Assembly: GCF_033958435.1 (NCBI RefSeq)
Contig: NC_134141.1
Coordinates: 98,621,001 to 98,685,000, forward strand
DNA: 64,000 bases
Direction of reading: 5' to 3'
Source of the DNA: Carettochelys insculpta
Lineage: Eukaryota; Chordata; Testudines; Carettochelyidae
The notes beneath the pieces are model-generated. The model had not been told where the DNA came from, searched no databases, and saw only the letters and a list, made by a program, of their open reading frames with translations. A program made the position numbers and the translations under genes. Shown piece by piece: positions 12,944 to 25,234 of the stretch. Position 1 is the stretch's first letter, and every line of letters begins with the position of its first letter.

Positions 12944-13390
12944 TGAAGGTTGAACCTCCCTATTCCAGAACTCTCTTGCCTGGCAACATCCATAACCTGG
13001 CATGATTTTAGTTATCACAGGAGAGGGCAATTTTCCCATGATTCCATAAAGTTTGTTTACAGTCACCAGTCCTGGATCTCAGTGTTCTGTGATGTTATTT
13101 AGCTGTAATTTACCACTAAATATCATCTAACAACCCAACAAAATAAAACAGCAATCCTGTAGCATTTTAAAGACTAACAAAATGATTTATTGGGTGATGA
13201 GCTTTTGTGGGACAGACCCACTGCTTTAGATCCATAGAATTTCCAGTCCAGGATCAGTTCTATTCTAACAACCCAGTAAGCAGTGGAAGTGTTGGTAATG
13301 TGCTAGACAATACTGACCTCCAATGGTCCAGCAAATTCTCTTGTCCAACACTGGTCAGGCCTGAGGGAGCTGGATGAGAGACGTTCAGCC
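12944..13390. mobile_element. MITE, GGTTGAACCTC family, copy 2, interrupted by a SINE
   Basis: Same family as 8694-9004. It reads 12944-13137, is interrupted by a SINE at 13138-13263, and resumes after the duplicated target site at 13276. The left end AAGGTTGAACCTCCC and the right end (minus strand AGGCTGAACGTCTCTC) form imperfect inverted termini. Confidence 0.65.
13138..13263 (+). repeat. SINE inserted in a MITE, with 12-bp target duplication
   Basis: The body carries CATTTTAAAGACTAACA and GTGGGACAGACCCACTGC blocks, the same family as 2323-2585. It is flanked by the exact 12-bp direct repeat TCTAACAACCCA at 13126-13137 and 13264-13275. The empty site can be read in the related MITE at 8694-9004. 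The copy lacks the SINE head. The duplication length fits endonuclease-primed retroposition. Confidence 0.8.
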
Positions 13391-13443
13391 TATATCTGCT
13401 TGGAGTGCTTAATATTTAAGCTCAAGAATCACTTACTTCCTGA

Positions 13444-14245
13444 ATATTGGAGAAATGGTCTGAAGTAAACAGGATGAAGTTTAATAAAGACAAATGCAAA
13501 GTACTCCACTTAGGAAGGAACAATCAGTTTCACACATACAGAATGGGAAGCGACTGTCTATGAAGGAGCATAGCAGAAAGGGATCTAGGGGTTATAGTTG
13601 GACCACAAGTTAAATATGACTCAACAGTGTGATGCTGTTGCAAAAAAAGCAAACATGATTCTGGGATGCATTAACAGGTGTGTTGTGAACAAGACAGAGA
13701 AGTCATTCTTCTGCGCTACTCTGTGCTGGTTAGGCCTCAGTTGAAGTATTGTGTCCAGTTCTGGGTGCCACATTTCAAGAAAGACGTTTAGAAATTGCAA
13801 AGGGTCCAAAAAAGAGGAACAAGAATGATCAAAGGTTTAGAAACCATGACTTATGAAGAAAGTCTGAAAGAAATGGGCTTGTTTAGTTTGGAAAAAAGTA
13901 GATTAAGGGGAGACATGATAGCGGTTTTCAGGTATCTAAAAGGGTGTCATAAGGAGGAGGGAGAAAACTTGTTCTTCTTGGCCTCTGAGGATAGAACAAG
14001 AAGCAATCAGCTTAAACTGCAGCAATGGAGGTTTAGGTTGGACATTAGGAAAAAGTTCCTAACTGTCAGGGTGGTCAATCACTGGAATAAATGGCCTAGG
14101 GAGGTTGTGGAGTCTCCATCTCTGGAGATATTTAAGAACAGGTTAGATAAATATCTATCAGGGATGGTCTAGACAGTACTTGGTCCTGGACACGATGACC
14201 TCTCAAGGTCCCTTCCAGTCCTAGCATTCTGATTCTATGATTCAG
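13444..14245 (+). mobile_element. CR1 LINE, ORF2 C-terminal part and 3' end
   Basis: About 800 bases of CR1. In succession, with frameshifts and stops, they encode the KFNKDKCKVLHLGR block, the AERDLGVIV block, a degraded [20 protein letters not shown] block and the downstream tail. The open part at 13795-14172 (125 codons) covers the C-terminal region, with QRVQKRGTRMIKGLE, LRGDMIAVFRYLKG and NHWNKWPREVVESPSLEIF. The 3' UTR has ACACGATGACCTCTCAAGG and ends in ATTCTGATTCTATGATTC. It lacks an endonuclease and most of the RT domain, so it is dead on arrival. Confidence 0.92.
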
Positions 14246-15281
14246 TGTCAGCACTCAAATGGATGAAGTTACGCATATGGTTTACGTGGATTGGGCCCTA
14301 TATTCTTACCTTCTAGATAGTGTTGCAATATATAGATGTATTTTACCAGGAGGAGTATGTCCTCCTTTTTGACATTTTCACCCAAGGGACCATTCCTTTA
14401 GCTACCCCTGCCCTTTCAAATTGTTTTCAAGAGACAAAAAAAAAAATCTGCCTTAAGGGACTTCTTCAACTTTGACTACTTATTTTGGCCTGTTGGTCTG
14501 ACTACAATTCGGCAATTAAAAATAAAGGCTATAAATGAAGCAGTGATTATTTCACTATGTCTAGGTCACAAAATCCTAGGCCAGACCCTTCTAATAAGCA
14601 CCAGGATATGTGATCCTCCTAAATGCTACTCTGTAGTTCCATACCATAGTAGGAAACCAACAGTAGAAAAGAAGTAGGATGGGAAACCAGTAAAAAGCAG
14701 GGGCATCACATGTTTGTGAGGTTCTTGGATTAGCCACAGGGAGGACACTGGGGTCTGGTGGTAGGTCACTAGAAGCTAGATCTCATGGAGGTGCAAGTGA
14801 ATCAAAAGGTATTAGTCCCCCCACTCCCAAGATCCAGGATAAAAAATTCTGAAAGAAACGATGAGGAGCCTCCAGTTCTCAAAAAGTGAGTGGATAAAAG
14901 ATCTTTCAGAGGCCTCATTAAGCAATACATCCTGCAAGTTGCTGAGCACCTTCACCTTAAGTTTAGTCATAGGATTATTCCCTTCACAGTACCTTCAGAC
15001 TGAACTTCCCATTTACATGAAGGTAAACATGTACTGATCTGCTTTGCTGGATTAGGATCAGAGTATTTAAGTCCTTGAAGAACTGAGCCTCCAAGAGTGA
15101 ATAAAATAGAGCTACTTTCAGATGGAATGTTTTTATCAGGTTATGGATAACCAGCGTACCCATGTTCTGGCACCCATAGTCACAATGTCTCCCCTAAACA
15201 AACGTGAGGGAAACAGGTCAGAACATAGAGCCAATCTTCCCATACATATCTGGACATTATGCCAGAGCAAGAGGTACACTC
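14246..15281. other. Unique noncoding DNA
   Basis: No gene or bounded repeat is recognised. One A-tract (near 14440) is present. Confidence 0.4.
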
Positions 15282-15284
15282 TAA

Positions 15285-15703
15285 GGGCTTGTCTATACTA
15301 CCACCTTCCTTCAAAGGAAGGATGGTAATTAGGGTATTGGGAGTTTACTAATGAAGTGCTGTGGTGCATACGCAGCATTGCATTAAGCAAATTACACCCC
15401 CCCATGGCAACTTGGAAGTTTTACACTTCGAAGTACCAGCACGCATCTAGCTGCGGCTCACCCGCCGATACTTTGAAGTGCCAAGGCAACTTCAAAGTCA
15501 CTTTACTCCTCAAAATTGTGCCCTGGCACTTCCAAGTACTGGTGGGTGAGCTGTGGCTAGACATGTGCTGGTACTTTGAAGTTGCTGCAGAGGGAATTTA
15601 CTTAATGGAGTGCTGGGTATGCACGGCAGCACTTCATTAGTAAACTCCCAACCCCCTAATTACCATCCTTCCTTCAAAGGAAGGGGATAGTGTAGACAAG
15701 CCC
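15285..15703. mobile_element. Fold-back MITE with TAA target duplication
   Basis: A 419-bp element. The left end is GGGCTTGTCTATACTA and the right end is TAGTGTAGACAAGCCC. TAA occurs directly on both sides (15282-15284 and 15704-15706). The whole left half is loosely the inverted complement of the right half; both halves contain TTTACTAATGAAGTGCTG and ACTTTGAAGT-type blocks. TAA fits the TWA preference of PIF/Harbinger transposases. The 94-codon frame inside has no meaning as a protein. Confidence 0.8.
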
Positions 15704-15706
15704 TAA

Positions 15707-18700
15707 TAAAATTACTACTGTGCAAAAGCTTGTGCTTATAAAATCAATGGGTCCACTCACAGGACTAGTGTTATTCCTGTGCATGTACATTTGGGCCATC
15801 AGTGTGGTATCCTATGCTCACCAAGGAGAAAGAAGATGGTCTGAGTGAGGAGATTTACTTCAAGCTATTACCTATTGGGAGTTTTTGCCACTCTGAAGAA
15901 CCACAAAACTCTGCAACTCTTCAGCATCCCGGTGCAAAGGAACAAGTCATGGATATCCTGCGGTTATGAATTTTGTTATTTTTTTGTTATGAAATAATAA
16001 CAACACTTTGTATTTACCTTTCTTCCAAGTTTTGCACAGTACTTTCATAAACATTAAGTTAATTGTAAATGGTACATGTTGTGATCATGTGCACTACATT
16101 CTTATAATGGGTTATTTTAATAAATGTGTATATTAGTACACAAAGATAACCTACTATGTGCAGTATTATTTCTGTTAATTGTATATGTATGCACACATTT
16201 TTCACATATATATCTATGCATGTGCAATTTGTGAATATACGACATTTAAATGTGTATGTATGCATAAATTACATATCTATATACAATATATCTACTTACG
16301 TATTTATATAGATATTCATATATACTTGTAAAATTATTGGGTATACAAAATTTCTGTACTAGTCAGACTGTTTCTCCAGAATTTTATATTTCCTTAAAAA
16401 CATGTCTCAGCTGCTACCTTTCAACAATTTTACTCTGAGGCAATAAATAATTCAATGTGCTAATTTGACAGATGACTCTCCAGGAGCCTCCTACCATTAC
16501 TAGCATCATTAGGCCATAATATGCATGATGGGCAAAGACCATTCAGCAAATGTCCTTCACTTGTTTACTCCTAAAGAGCTGTACTCTGCACAATTAACTA
16601 ATGAAGCATTATGGGCTCCCTGCACCCTAGCCATGCCTACGATTTCAATATATCAATGCACATCATCTAAAGGGGAAACGTATTTTGTTTTCTTTTGGCA
16701 AATGTCATTTACAAGGCAGCTACCAGCCTCTCTTTTGCCCACCCCTTTGAATACAGAGAAAAGATGCCAAAAATCATTATTAAATTTCTTTTCAGTGATT
16801 TGTGTTGCAAATGTGTACAAATGTGTTTTGTAAACATTATGGAAAAATACAGAGCTATATTCTGTACTATGTCTTTTGGGAGAGACAGCATGATAGATGC
16901 ATTTAAGGATTTTATGACATCTTTGCTTCACACTCAGGGCTGCTGTAAGAATCAAAATGGGAATAAGTCAGAACAGTGCCAGTAAGTATATTTTAAGGGG
17001 CATTAGAGTAGTTTCTGGCCTTAGATATGGGCCACAGTTGAACACATGTATCCCACAGCAAATTTTGATCTAATAGCTCATATAATGTATCAGTGAGTTG
17101 CAAAGGTTATATATTAGACACACTTGTAGATGCAATTTTATCAGTGGATTTACAGTGGCTGAAAATGGGTTTTAACACTTTTTAACAGTGGGTTTACAAT
17201 GGTTCATTTTTTATCTCTTCTAGTCAATTTCAATTTTTTGTTGAATTTTCTGTGTTGCCTTTTTTCTCCAGTGTTTCACCCCATGTAATTTCTTCCCTTC
17301 TCCTTAACCACGATCACTATTTAGCCATCTATTCTGTGCTTAACTTCTCGCCTGGGTTGTCACCCTCAAGCCCGTCAACGATTCCTTATCTTCTTATATT
17401 GATATTCTATTCTTTCAGTCCTGGACAGACTGGTGTATTTACATCTATGCAAAATTGTGGACTGTGTGGATCAACACTGCCCCTGAAGGAGCTTTATGAA
17501 GCGTTGTGTCTCAGGAAAACAAATGGGCAAAATTTTTCATCAGAATGAAAAAAAATGCAATTGAGATTCCAAAATGAAAATGTAGTGGGGTTTTCTAAAG
17601 TTATAAAATAATTTCACTAACATTTTCACATCAAATGAGAAGACTCAGCTTGTTAGCTGTTCACAACATCTTTTTTTGTATCCTACTAAGCAGCTCTTGA
17701 TTAGACGGTTTATTCACAGCTTGGGTTTTAAAACAATAAATAAATCAATGAGGCCCTGAATTTGTAATTAAATCTACTTTGATGAGTTCTTATGCCCAGC
17801 CTACCTGGGAGGAGGGTTCCATTGCCACTAATCCAGTAGCAGGAATAGGACCATTTTGGATTTCTCAATGTAAAGTTTCATTTTTTAAAAAATTCTTTTA
17901 TTTCAAAGTTTGAAATATTCCAATGTCCAAAGAGATTCTATGAGATTTTAAAAAATGAACCCAGGACTGTAACAGAAGTGAAAATGTTTTCAAATCTGCT
18001 AAAATTTGTACAACACCTGCTCATTATTTACCACTTCTACTCAGGAAGCAAGAGACAGAGCTTCCAAGTATGCCAAAGTTATGTATAGGTAACCCATCTG
18101 TCACATGGCCCCACCTGTGCCCATTCTACAGCTTTTGTGACTATTACTCCTCTTTGCTAGAGAGCCTGGCTCTCTAGGTCAATCAATAGTTATTTATCGT
18201 GTTAGCTCTGCATGTCCACAGATCAATCCGCAGCGTCAGTCAAGATGGAAGATGTCAAATACAATCTTTGAATGATAAAACTTTGCCTCCCCTTTTCCCA
18301 GTGTGCCCAGTTACCTTCACAGAACCCTGTGTATTGGGAACCAACATCCTCTATCTTCTTTGGGCCCAAAGGTCTTTGAATTCCCATCTCTTCCCCCAGT
18401 AGCTTTGTGGCCTGTGCTTTAGCACGGGAGCAGAGAGGTCTTCAGCATGTTTTGTGGAGATGATCCTACCATTTCATCAATATGATCTTATCTTGAAAAC
18501 AAAGGACAGACTGAAAAAAAACCCATTAAACTCTTGGCTTAGAAAAACATTAATAATATATAACAAGATAACTGTTTCTTCTTGGATAAAATATGAAATG
18601 TCAATCCAAGAAATACTAAATGACCCAACAAATACTGTGCCAAATGCTTATTCAGTTCAAATGAACTTCAGTGGAGTTCTTCTAGTCTACACTGACTGAA

Positions 18701-19152
18701 GATCTGGCCCATTCAATTTTCTGTCTACATGCTTGCTAATATTAGGGCTTAATTAAACCCTAATCAGAAACTAACTGAAATCCATAAGAAGAGTCAATGG
18801 AAAAAGTCCAGAATATGCCCAGGCCCTGTGCAAGCTGAGTACACACATATGAACACATCACTTTTTCATACACTCCCCAGGCATAGATCAGAAACATTTT
18901 TATTCCTTGTGCTTCTGCTACCTGGGACAGATGGAGACTAGGCAGAGCTGTGGTCCCAACCCCTGCACTGATCAGATCCCTCATTCCCAGAGCAGAGCAA
19001 AATGGATGCTGCATATAAGGGATAGAGCAATAGGAATATTCTTAGGAATATTCTTTCAGCTGACCTTGTGCTCATTCATTGTGCACAATACAATACAGAG
19101 ATATCTTTAGGCCATGCAGCTTCATGCCAGTCTCTTTTGACCACCTGGTCTG
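15707..19152. other. Unique AT-rich interval
   Basis: About 3.4 kb with no recognised gene. It holds a TA/TG-rich low-complexity stretch at about 16060-16330 with ATATATCTATG-type words. Frames of 96-102 codons at 16525-16985 overlap on both strands and show no domain. The motif GCACAGTACTTTCATAAACATTAA near 16035-16058 resembles the end of an old amniote repeat. Confidence 0.4.
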
Positions 19153-19155
19153 TAA

Positions 19156-19547
19156 GGCTGTTTCTACATGGAAAAGTTATTCTGAAATAACTGCAGCTAT
19201 TTCAAAATAACTGGCAGAGTCCAAACAATGCACACGCTATTTGAAAATAAAACCAAAATAGCGGGTGCATTATTTCGATTCTGGTAAACCTCATTCCACG
19301 AGGAATAGCACCTATTTCAAAATCACTATTTTGAAATAGGTGTATTAAGACATGGAATAGTGCTATTTCTAAATAAGCCATTATGGGTTCCACTGTCACT
19401 ATTTTTAAATAGCGCTGTATGTCCAGAAATACTATTTCAGATAGGTGGGTACTAGTTTGAAATGCATTTTGTGTGTGGACATGTTATTTCAAAATCTGAT
19501 ATTTCAAAATATCTAATTTCAGAATAATGCTGCCAGTAGACATAGTC
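19156..19547. mobile_element. MITE with TAA duplication, rich in TATTTCAAAATA words
   Basis: A 392-bp element. The left end GGCTGTTTCTAC and the right end (minus strand GACTATGTCTAC) are inverted, flanked by TAA at 19153-19155 and 19548-19550. The interior repeats TATTTCAAAATA/TATTTTGAAATA words and has a central palindrome at about 19308-19342. No transposase is present. It is probably another Harbinger-mobilised MITE. Confidence 0.75.
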
Positions 19548-19550
19548 TAA

Positions 19551-20065
19551 AGGTTGAGTTGATCGCTTCAATGTGAACACAGTATATGTGAAAAAATTTC
19601 AACCACCTCTGATCCCTTAATGTTTGTGGTACGACAGCAACTTCATTGCACTGTGGAGATAGTATGATCCTCAAAAGAATGCCAGTTAGCTTACAGATAG
19701 CTTGGGAAAGACCAACAATTATATCAAATTAATAGCCATGGTAAGTGGCTTCAGTACTCAAACTTGACTCCATTCCTATTTCTGAAAGGATATGTTACTG
19801 CGTAAGCACAGGTAGGGAGCTGAAGGGAAAATTCAGCTTATGTGGTCTTGTCCTGTGTCAGTTAATTTAGTATTTAATTTAGTAGTTAATTCAGTATTTA
19901 ATTCAAATAATTCCGTATTTAATTCCTGTTCTCACCCATCTGAAAGACAATGTATTGCCAAGTCATGAAGTGTAACTTCGATGGCAATAAATCCCATACT
20001 AGCAGACAGGATGGGAGCTGAAGTAAATATAAAGGAAACGGTCCTCCACAGATAACTGTGGTGAT
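19551..20065. other. Unique noncoding DNA
   Basis: Nothing bounded is seen. A local direct repeat of TAATTTAGTATTTAATT-like units lies at 19863-19923. Confidence 0.4.
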
Positions 20066-20145
20066 CAGTGTTTTTGTTTTTGTTTTTTGTTTTTGTTTTT
20101 TTAAGGCTTATTGGTCTTTAAAGTGCTACAGGATTCCTCTGAGAC
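20066..20145 (-). repeat. T-rich tract plus SINE fragment
   Basis: A run of GTTTTT units (about 20068-20102) is followed by GGTCTTTAAAGTGCTACAGG, which matches the SINE body on the minus strand. The rest of the SINE is absent. Confidence 0.55.
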
Positions 20146-20334
20146 TTGGCTTGCCTGGTCATTTTATAGGTCTGGGATCCATGACCTTACTCCACCTAAC
20201 AGATTTAGATAAGCTTCTCATTAGGAAGAAGTGCTATCTAGTTTTTTCAATGCACCCCAAAGACTTGCAAGGATGGTCCAGTAATCAAGCATAAACCTAT
20301 GAGTTGTGAATTCAACTATTGCTTTACCAAAGAG

Positions 20335-20475
20335 TTTGTGTGATGCTAGGCAAGCCACTTCCACTGTTTTGTGTCAGTTTGCCCACCTGTGAGATGGGGG
20401 AGATAATATTCCCATGGGTGTTGTGAGTACATTAAAGACTATGAATTGCACAGACATTAGGATAATGGGAACTAT
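20335..20475 (+). repeat. MIR/CORE-SINE-like ancient repeat
   Basis: The series TGTGTGATGCTAGGCAAGCC, 'TCAGTTTGCCCACCTGTGAG', ATGGGGGAGATAATA and GGTGTTGTGAGTACATTAAAG follows the order of the MIR consensus body (CTTGGGCAAG, CTCAGTTTCC, GGGGATAATA, GTTGTGAGGATTAAAT). It is diverged, as expected for an old amniote CORE-SINE. The call rests on remembered consensus, not alignment. Confidence 0.7.
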
Positions 20476-22435
20476 TCAAGTAGATAGAAATACTTCAATG
20501 TGATTCTGTTCATGAGTTGACAGCTTATTTCTTCAATTGTATCAATACATTTACTCCCTGATCCTATAAAAACTTCTGCATAAGAAGATGCAGGACTGAG
20601 GCCTTATAATGCAAAATAAGACTTAAAAAATATCCACGCAAAGTGCAACTTTACTCAAAGTTTGTAACCTCATATGCTTAATAATATTAATTGAAATAGG
20701 TATTCAAATAGCCTGTTTATCTACTTATTGAAATAACATAGTCATATATCGGATTTAGAAAACAGTGTTTTGCTCCTGCATAGAGGCACAAAGGTGTTTG
20801 TGAACATGGTCCACGATAAAAACATTTCCTATTTCTGCCAATAAATTAAACAAAATTCCATAGCATAAGTAATATATTTCATGGAAATATGACAAACTTT
20901 TAAAAATATATCCTCAAGAATGTTTTATCCATCTGTAAGAATGTTTTTCTGTCTCTTGACAGTGAAATGTACACAATCTATATAATTTTTCTTTAAATTA
21001 CATGCATTGCTACAGGTACAGATACTGAGAACAAAATATGCAAATGAAAATCTTAAGGAACAGTAGAAAGAACATGACACTGTCTTTTCTTCAAAACTTT
21101 AATTTATGTTGCAATATAAAAATATAAGAATTAAGAATTCTGTATTAAGTCGTAATTAGACACATTCGTCTATAATTATCATACAAAGATTTGTTTCAAT
21201 AAAAAAAAAAACCCTTCTCATTAGCAAATGCAGCATACCATGGCAGGCAGCTAATAATAAAAGGGCATCTGCCACAGGGGAGTAAAAATAAAAATCAACA
21301 ATTTGCATAGGGAACAAGGTTTAATAGGGTGGCAACTCATGTTGTCTTGTACAAAACAATGGCATTAGCACTCCCTTATGGCCCATACTAAAACACTGGA
21401 CATGTGGCCTCAGAAAAGGAAAACCCTTCTCATCCCACTTTCTCCCAGCGGTGCTTTGTTGGTTCACAGAAAGGGCCTGACTTCATGCCGTGATCCCTCT
21501 CTGGGAGAGGAAGTCCAGCTCAATTCAATTTGCCTTTCTGCCTTTTTAGTAATGAAACAACGTGCATGTGAGCAAGCCCCATGATAATGCAGAACAGATG
21601 GGGAGATTTTTGTCTAATTAGATTCTAGACAGCTTGTTTGCTTGTAGTAAATGTGCGTATATTTGCAGATTTCACACTTATTACAGTGACAACAGATTAG
21701 TCAAAGACAAGAAGAGAAAGCTACTCTTTTTTCTCTGAAGATCTATGTGTAGATCTATTGAAGAGAGCTTCTTGATAAAATCAGAAAGCGTAACTGAATT
21801 ATTGTTGGCTAGTCCTTTCTTCATGGATCAAATGGCATGCACTTTGACCTCAGAAGACAATACTCCATGCACATGCTCTTTTCTTTTTCAACAGATCACA
21901 GATAAGGATTTCCAATGGGTTTGTCACTTTCGGTTTTAGATATTTTTGTCAGTCAATTTTAAGTACAGTACAAAGAAAACTACTTCAAAGTGCCTTTTAT
22001 TAGTCCATTGTAGCTATTCTCTTTATACATATCTACTAGAATGCTATCGTTATTATTATTAATGTACAAATAACATCCTTAAAAACAATTTTAAACTTTC
22101 CTAGCTTTGAAGTACCCTTGGAAAATTTCATATTACTTAAAATATCATCCTGCCTTTTGAGGGACACAATACAGTGTATATTAAAAATATGATAAAATAT
22201 CAAGACTGCATATTTGCAATACACAAAGGGCCAGATTCTGCTCTTAGTGATAAAGATGGATTCCTGCAGCACTTCAAGAAGGAGCTTTCTTCAGAGTTAC
22301 CTCAATGTAAGTGACATCAGGAACTTCTCCTTCCTGCTACACTCTTCTAAGAGTCCACTCAATATTAGACACTTCCTTCTGACCAGATGTGGTGCCTCAG
22401 TCTCCTGCTGGATTAGCACTCCCCTTTGACACACC
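20476..22435. other. Unique AT-rich interval
   Basis: About 2 kb with no recognised gene or transposon. The 64-78-codon frames are unsupported. An oligo-A run lies near 21200. Confidence 0.4.
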
Positions 22436-22439
22436 TCCA

Positions 22440-23075
22440 ATAACAGCTACTTCAGCTGTTTCTCTGCCTAGTAACGCAATCTTCTGATCAGCTCATGATC
22501 TTCAGTCCATCCCTTCCGGACTCCAAATTGTCCCAAACTAAAAGTCCAAATGGAGTATTTTGAAGAAGCAAAAATCTCTCTACTCTCTCTAGAGTTTCTT
22601 CTCAAGAAGTCTTCATGACAGCTTGCTGCTCCCTTGGTGGGCTCAACTAACTTCACAGCAGATTGTATATTTCCTTTCTTGTGCTAACTAGGAAACCCAT
22701 TGCCAATGTATACCGTGTGTTCTTGCTGGTCAAAACACCAAGGTCTAGTTCTTTACCTTTGTTGTAGTTTCCCCTTGTCCACTTCCTATTTCTTTTCTCT
22801 TTTCATCTCTCCTCAAGTTACCTTCTGAGTCTCCCAATTACGTCCTTGATCAGGCAATGTCTATCACATATCTCCCTACTGGGAGGGCTTTTCTTCCTCC
22901 CTACAGCTTCCTTTCTACAACAGAGTCTTTTTCCTAGCTGACTCAGAGCCTGTAAGAGCCTTCTGGCTCCCTGTCATCTCTACAGATCCAGCTGCAACCT
23001 CCCTTTATACAAGATTTACCCTGCAATCAGGGTTGGCGTATACATATACAGCCAATAGGGCAAACCACCCATTAC
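22440..23075 (-). other. Unclassified, possibly an LTR-like relic
   Basis: The plus strand is pyrimidine-rich. Read on the minus strand there is a TATAAAGGGAGG promoter-like word near 22999-23010, followed by purine-rich sequence, an arrangement seen in some reptile LTRs and leader regions. No TG/CA ends, duplication or coding block was found, so this is only a suggestion. Confidence 0.2.
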
Positions 23076-23297
23076 AGCCTCATAATAAGGAAATGATCAA
23101 GGCTGTTTTTCACTGTAGTGTAAATTAATCCATACTGTCTGTGATCCCAGTCCTCCATTTCTGGTTTTCCAAAATTTCCTTTGATTTTAAAGGACATTTT
23201 GGGAGCACAGGAGTGCAAGATATGCCCTTTACTAAGCTGTACTTTTAAAAGCCTAGCCTAATGTATAGTGATAGATAACTGAGTGTCCTCACCTGTG

Positions 23298-23545
23298 GGC
23301 TACGTCTACACTGGTCCCTCCCTTTTGAAAGGAGCATGCAAACGCGGCCGATCAAAAATGCAGATGAAGCACTAATTTGCATATTTGGTGCCTCAGTTGC
23401 ATAATGGCAGCCACTTGCCAGTCTGGAAGGGCTGCTTTTGAAATGCAAAAGACCTGTGTAAATGGGGTTCCTTTGAAAGGAAGCCCTGCTTTTGAAAGCA
23501 CCTTTCTTCCTAATTTCCCCAAAGGGACCCTTCCTGATTTCCTTT
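23298..23545. mobile_element. Half of a fold-back MITE
   Basis: It starts with GGCTACGTCTACACTGG, the same end as the right terminus of the palindrome at 35338-35773. CTTTTGAAAGGAGCATGCAAA and GAAGCACTAATTTGCATATT blocks follow in the same order. The mirror half is absent, so the element is truncated or rearranged. The 103-codon minus frame and 65-codon plus frame here are by-products. Confidence 0.6.
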
Positions 23546-23639
23546 CTCTTCATCATCTACTCTTGGAGAGATGAGGTGATGCACGCTCTGCTGATAACAA
23601 TAAATTGGCAGCATTCGGCTATATATTTTGTTTTCCACA

Positions 23640-24060
23640 GATGCAGTTAATGCTACTAAGGTGATATTGATCACTGGTTTAAAAACAGCTGCTATGATAG
23701 CCAGCCTAGTGACTGTGACCAGCTCAAAATGAAGTCATGTAAAACTGAAGTGATTCTGGTCAGGAAAGTGAAATGCTTTGCACTGTGTTATAATCTGGGA
23801 TGTAATCCTCACCTACCCCTGACAGCTCCTCACCTTTTATCAGGAAAATGTTGCAAAGTTTGAGGGTTGCCTCTGAGTCTTAAAAAATGGGTAGCTTTAG
23901 TTCAGAAAAATTCCTTCTCTACTTACAACTTTCCACAAAATTCTACCCTTTCCTTTTACAAAAAGATCTGGCCACATCAATCAGGACTGAACAGCAGTAC
24001 CTGCCTATTAGAGCTGTCCAGAAAACAGAATTTAGCATTTGTAATAATAGTACATCAATA
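23640..24060 (+). mobile_element. Possible decayed LINE reverse-transcriptase fragment
   Basis: Frame-shifted translation gives a 'CKTEVILVRKVK' segment and, further on, a 'FYPFLLQKDLAT' segment. Both are similar in spacing and sense to the LNPDKTEVxLVGK and LxPFLSxKDLATV blocks of L2-like reverse transcriptases. Several stops and shifts occur. The 161-codon frame 23887-24372 partly overlaps this but is not a single gene. Low confidence without alignment. Confidence 0.35.
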
Positions 24061-25230
24061 ATAATTCATAATAATTTGTTAAAGAATGTTGATTGCGAAT
24101 TAGGACAAAATGTAAAAAATGAAAAAATATCTGAATTTTTCCCCCCAGGGCTAAATTCTCTACAACGTCTTTGTGGGATAGCCGAAACTGTCTTCTTCAA
24201 CTCCCCAGAGAGTCGTATACCCAATAGAACCAGACGCCCAAAGAAGCAGCTGACAGTGTTGACTGACTCACTGCCCAGGATACTCTGGGCAGCTAGAAAG
24301 CCTGGAGTATGGGGCAAAGCAAGCCCTGAGTGCCTTGGAGTCCTGGCTATCTGTAGCCTGTCAGGTGACTAGCCAGGGTTCCAAGACAACTGGCCAGCAG
24401 GGAGTTAAGAGCACAGGGGCTAAGCTTTCTGCAGAACCCACTAGCTGAGGACAAGGGACCACTAGGTTCCTAGCCATCTAGAGAGTCCATTAAGCAAGGA
24501 TCTGAGGATCCCAGGAAGCAGAACCTGGGATCCTGGCAAGCTGCTTAATGAGGAGCTCCTGCCTATAACCTTCCTCATGCTCTTCCTTCTACAGATTTGA
24601 AGAAGAATCATAAATATCCGCACAAGATGGAAAAGCTTATGCATCTGTGAGAGTCTGGAATCTTGCTCATGAAGCTAAGACTTTGAACTGTAACAATAGC
24701 CACTCTAGTCAGTGAGGGCTGAGCCCCTCCCTGTGACATGAGTATTGGCTTTGATTAGACTGGTCCAGGTCATGTGACAAGGCAATAAAATAAACTGTCA
24801 TTTTTACTAGCACTCATGTCGGAATTTGATTTCACAGAGTATCTTGGTATGGTCTTAGGAGACAAATCTGCCTTCATTTAGGAGGAAAAGATGGGTAATA
24901 TAAGTATTAAAATAACTGCACTGTATATCAATTATTACTGTTGGAGAGCATACTATATTCAAGGCACTATGGTCTGTTCAGAATATAAATTTGTAAGTTT
25001 GAAAATAAATACGTAAAGCTAAAGTTTCATTCTGGATTTCTGATGGCTTTATTATGTGAGAAAGGAAATCTTCCTGTTAACTAAATTATCATATTCTTGG
25101 AATTTAAACTATATCATGTAATCATCAATTGCTAAAACTTTAATTACAAACAATAAAGATCCAAGTTTTTGGAATAACTTCACTGCACCCAATGGAGTCA
25201 TAAAACGAATGACTCTGAACCACTATACAC
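24061..25230. other. Noncoding DNA, unclassified
   Basis: 24140-24440 is GC-richer than its neighbours and may be part of an unrecognised repeat. The remainder is AT-rich. No gene is supported. Confidence 0.35.
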
Positions 25231-25234
25231 AATT

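Noticed and set aside
16059..16330. TA/TG-rich tract as a possible replication origin or matrix attachment region
   Set aside because: Low complexity alone; nothing specific supports function.
23887..24372. 161-codon plus frame as a host gene
   Set aside because: Its first half resembles a frame-shifted LINE fragment and its second half an unrelated GC-rich stretch; no continuous domain.
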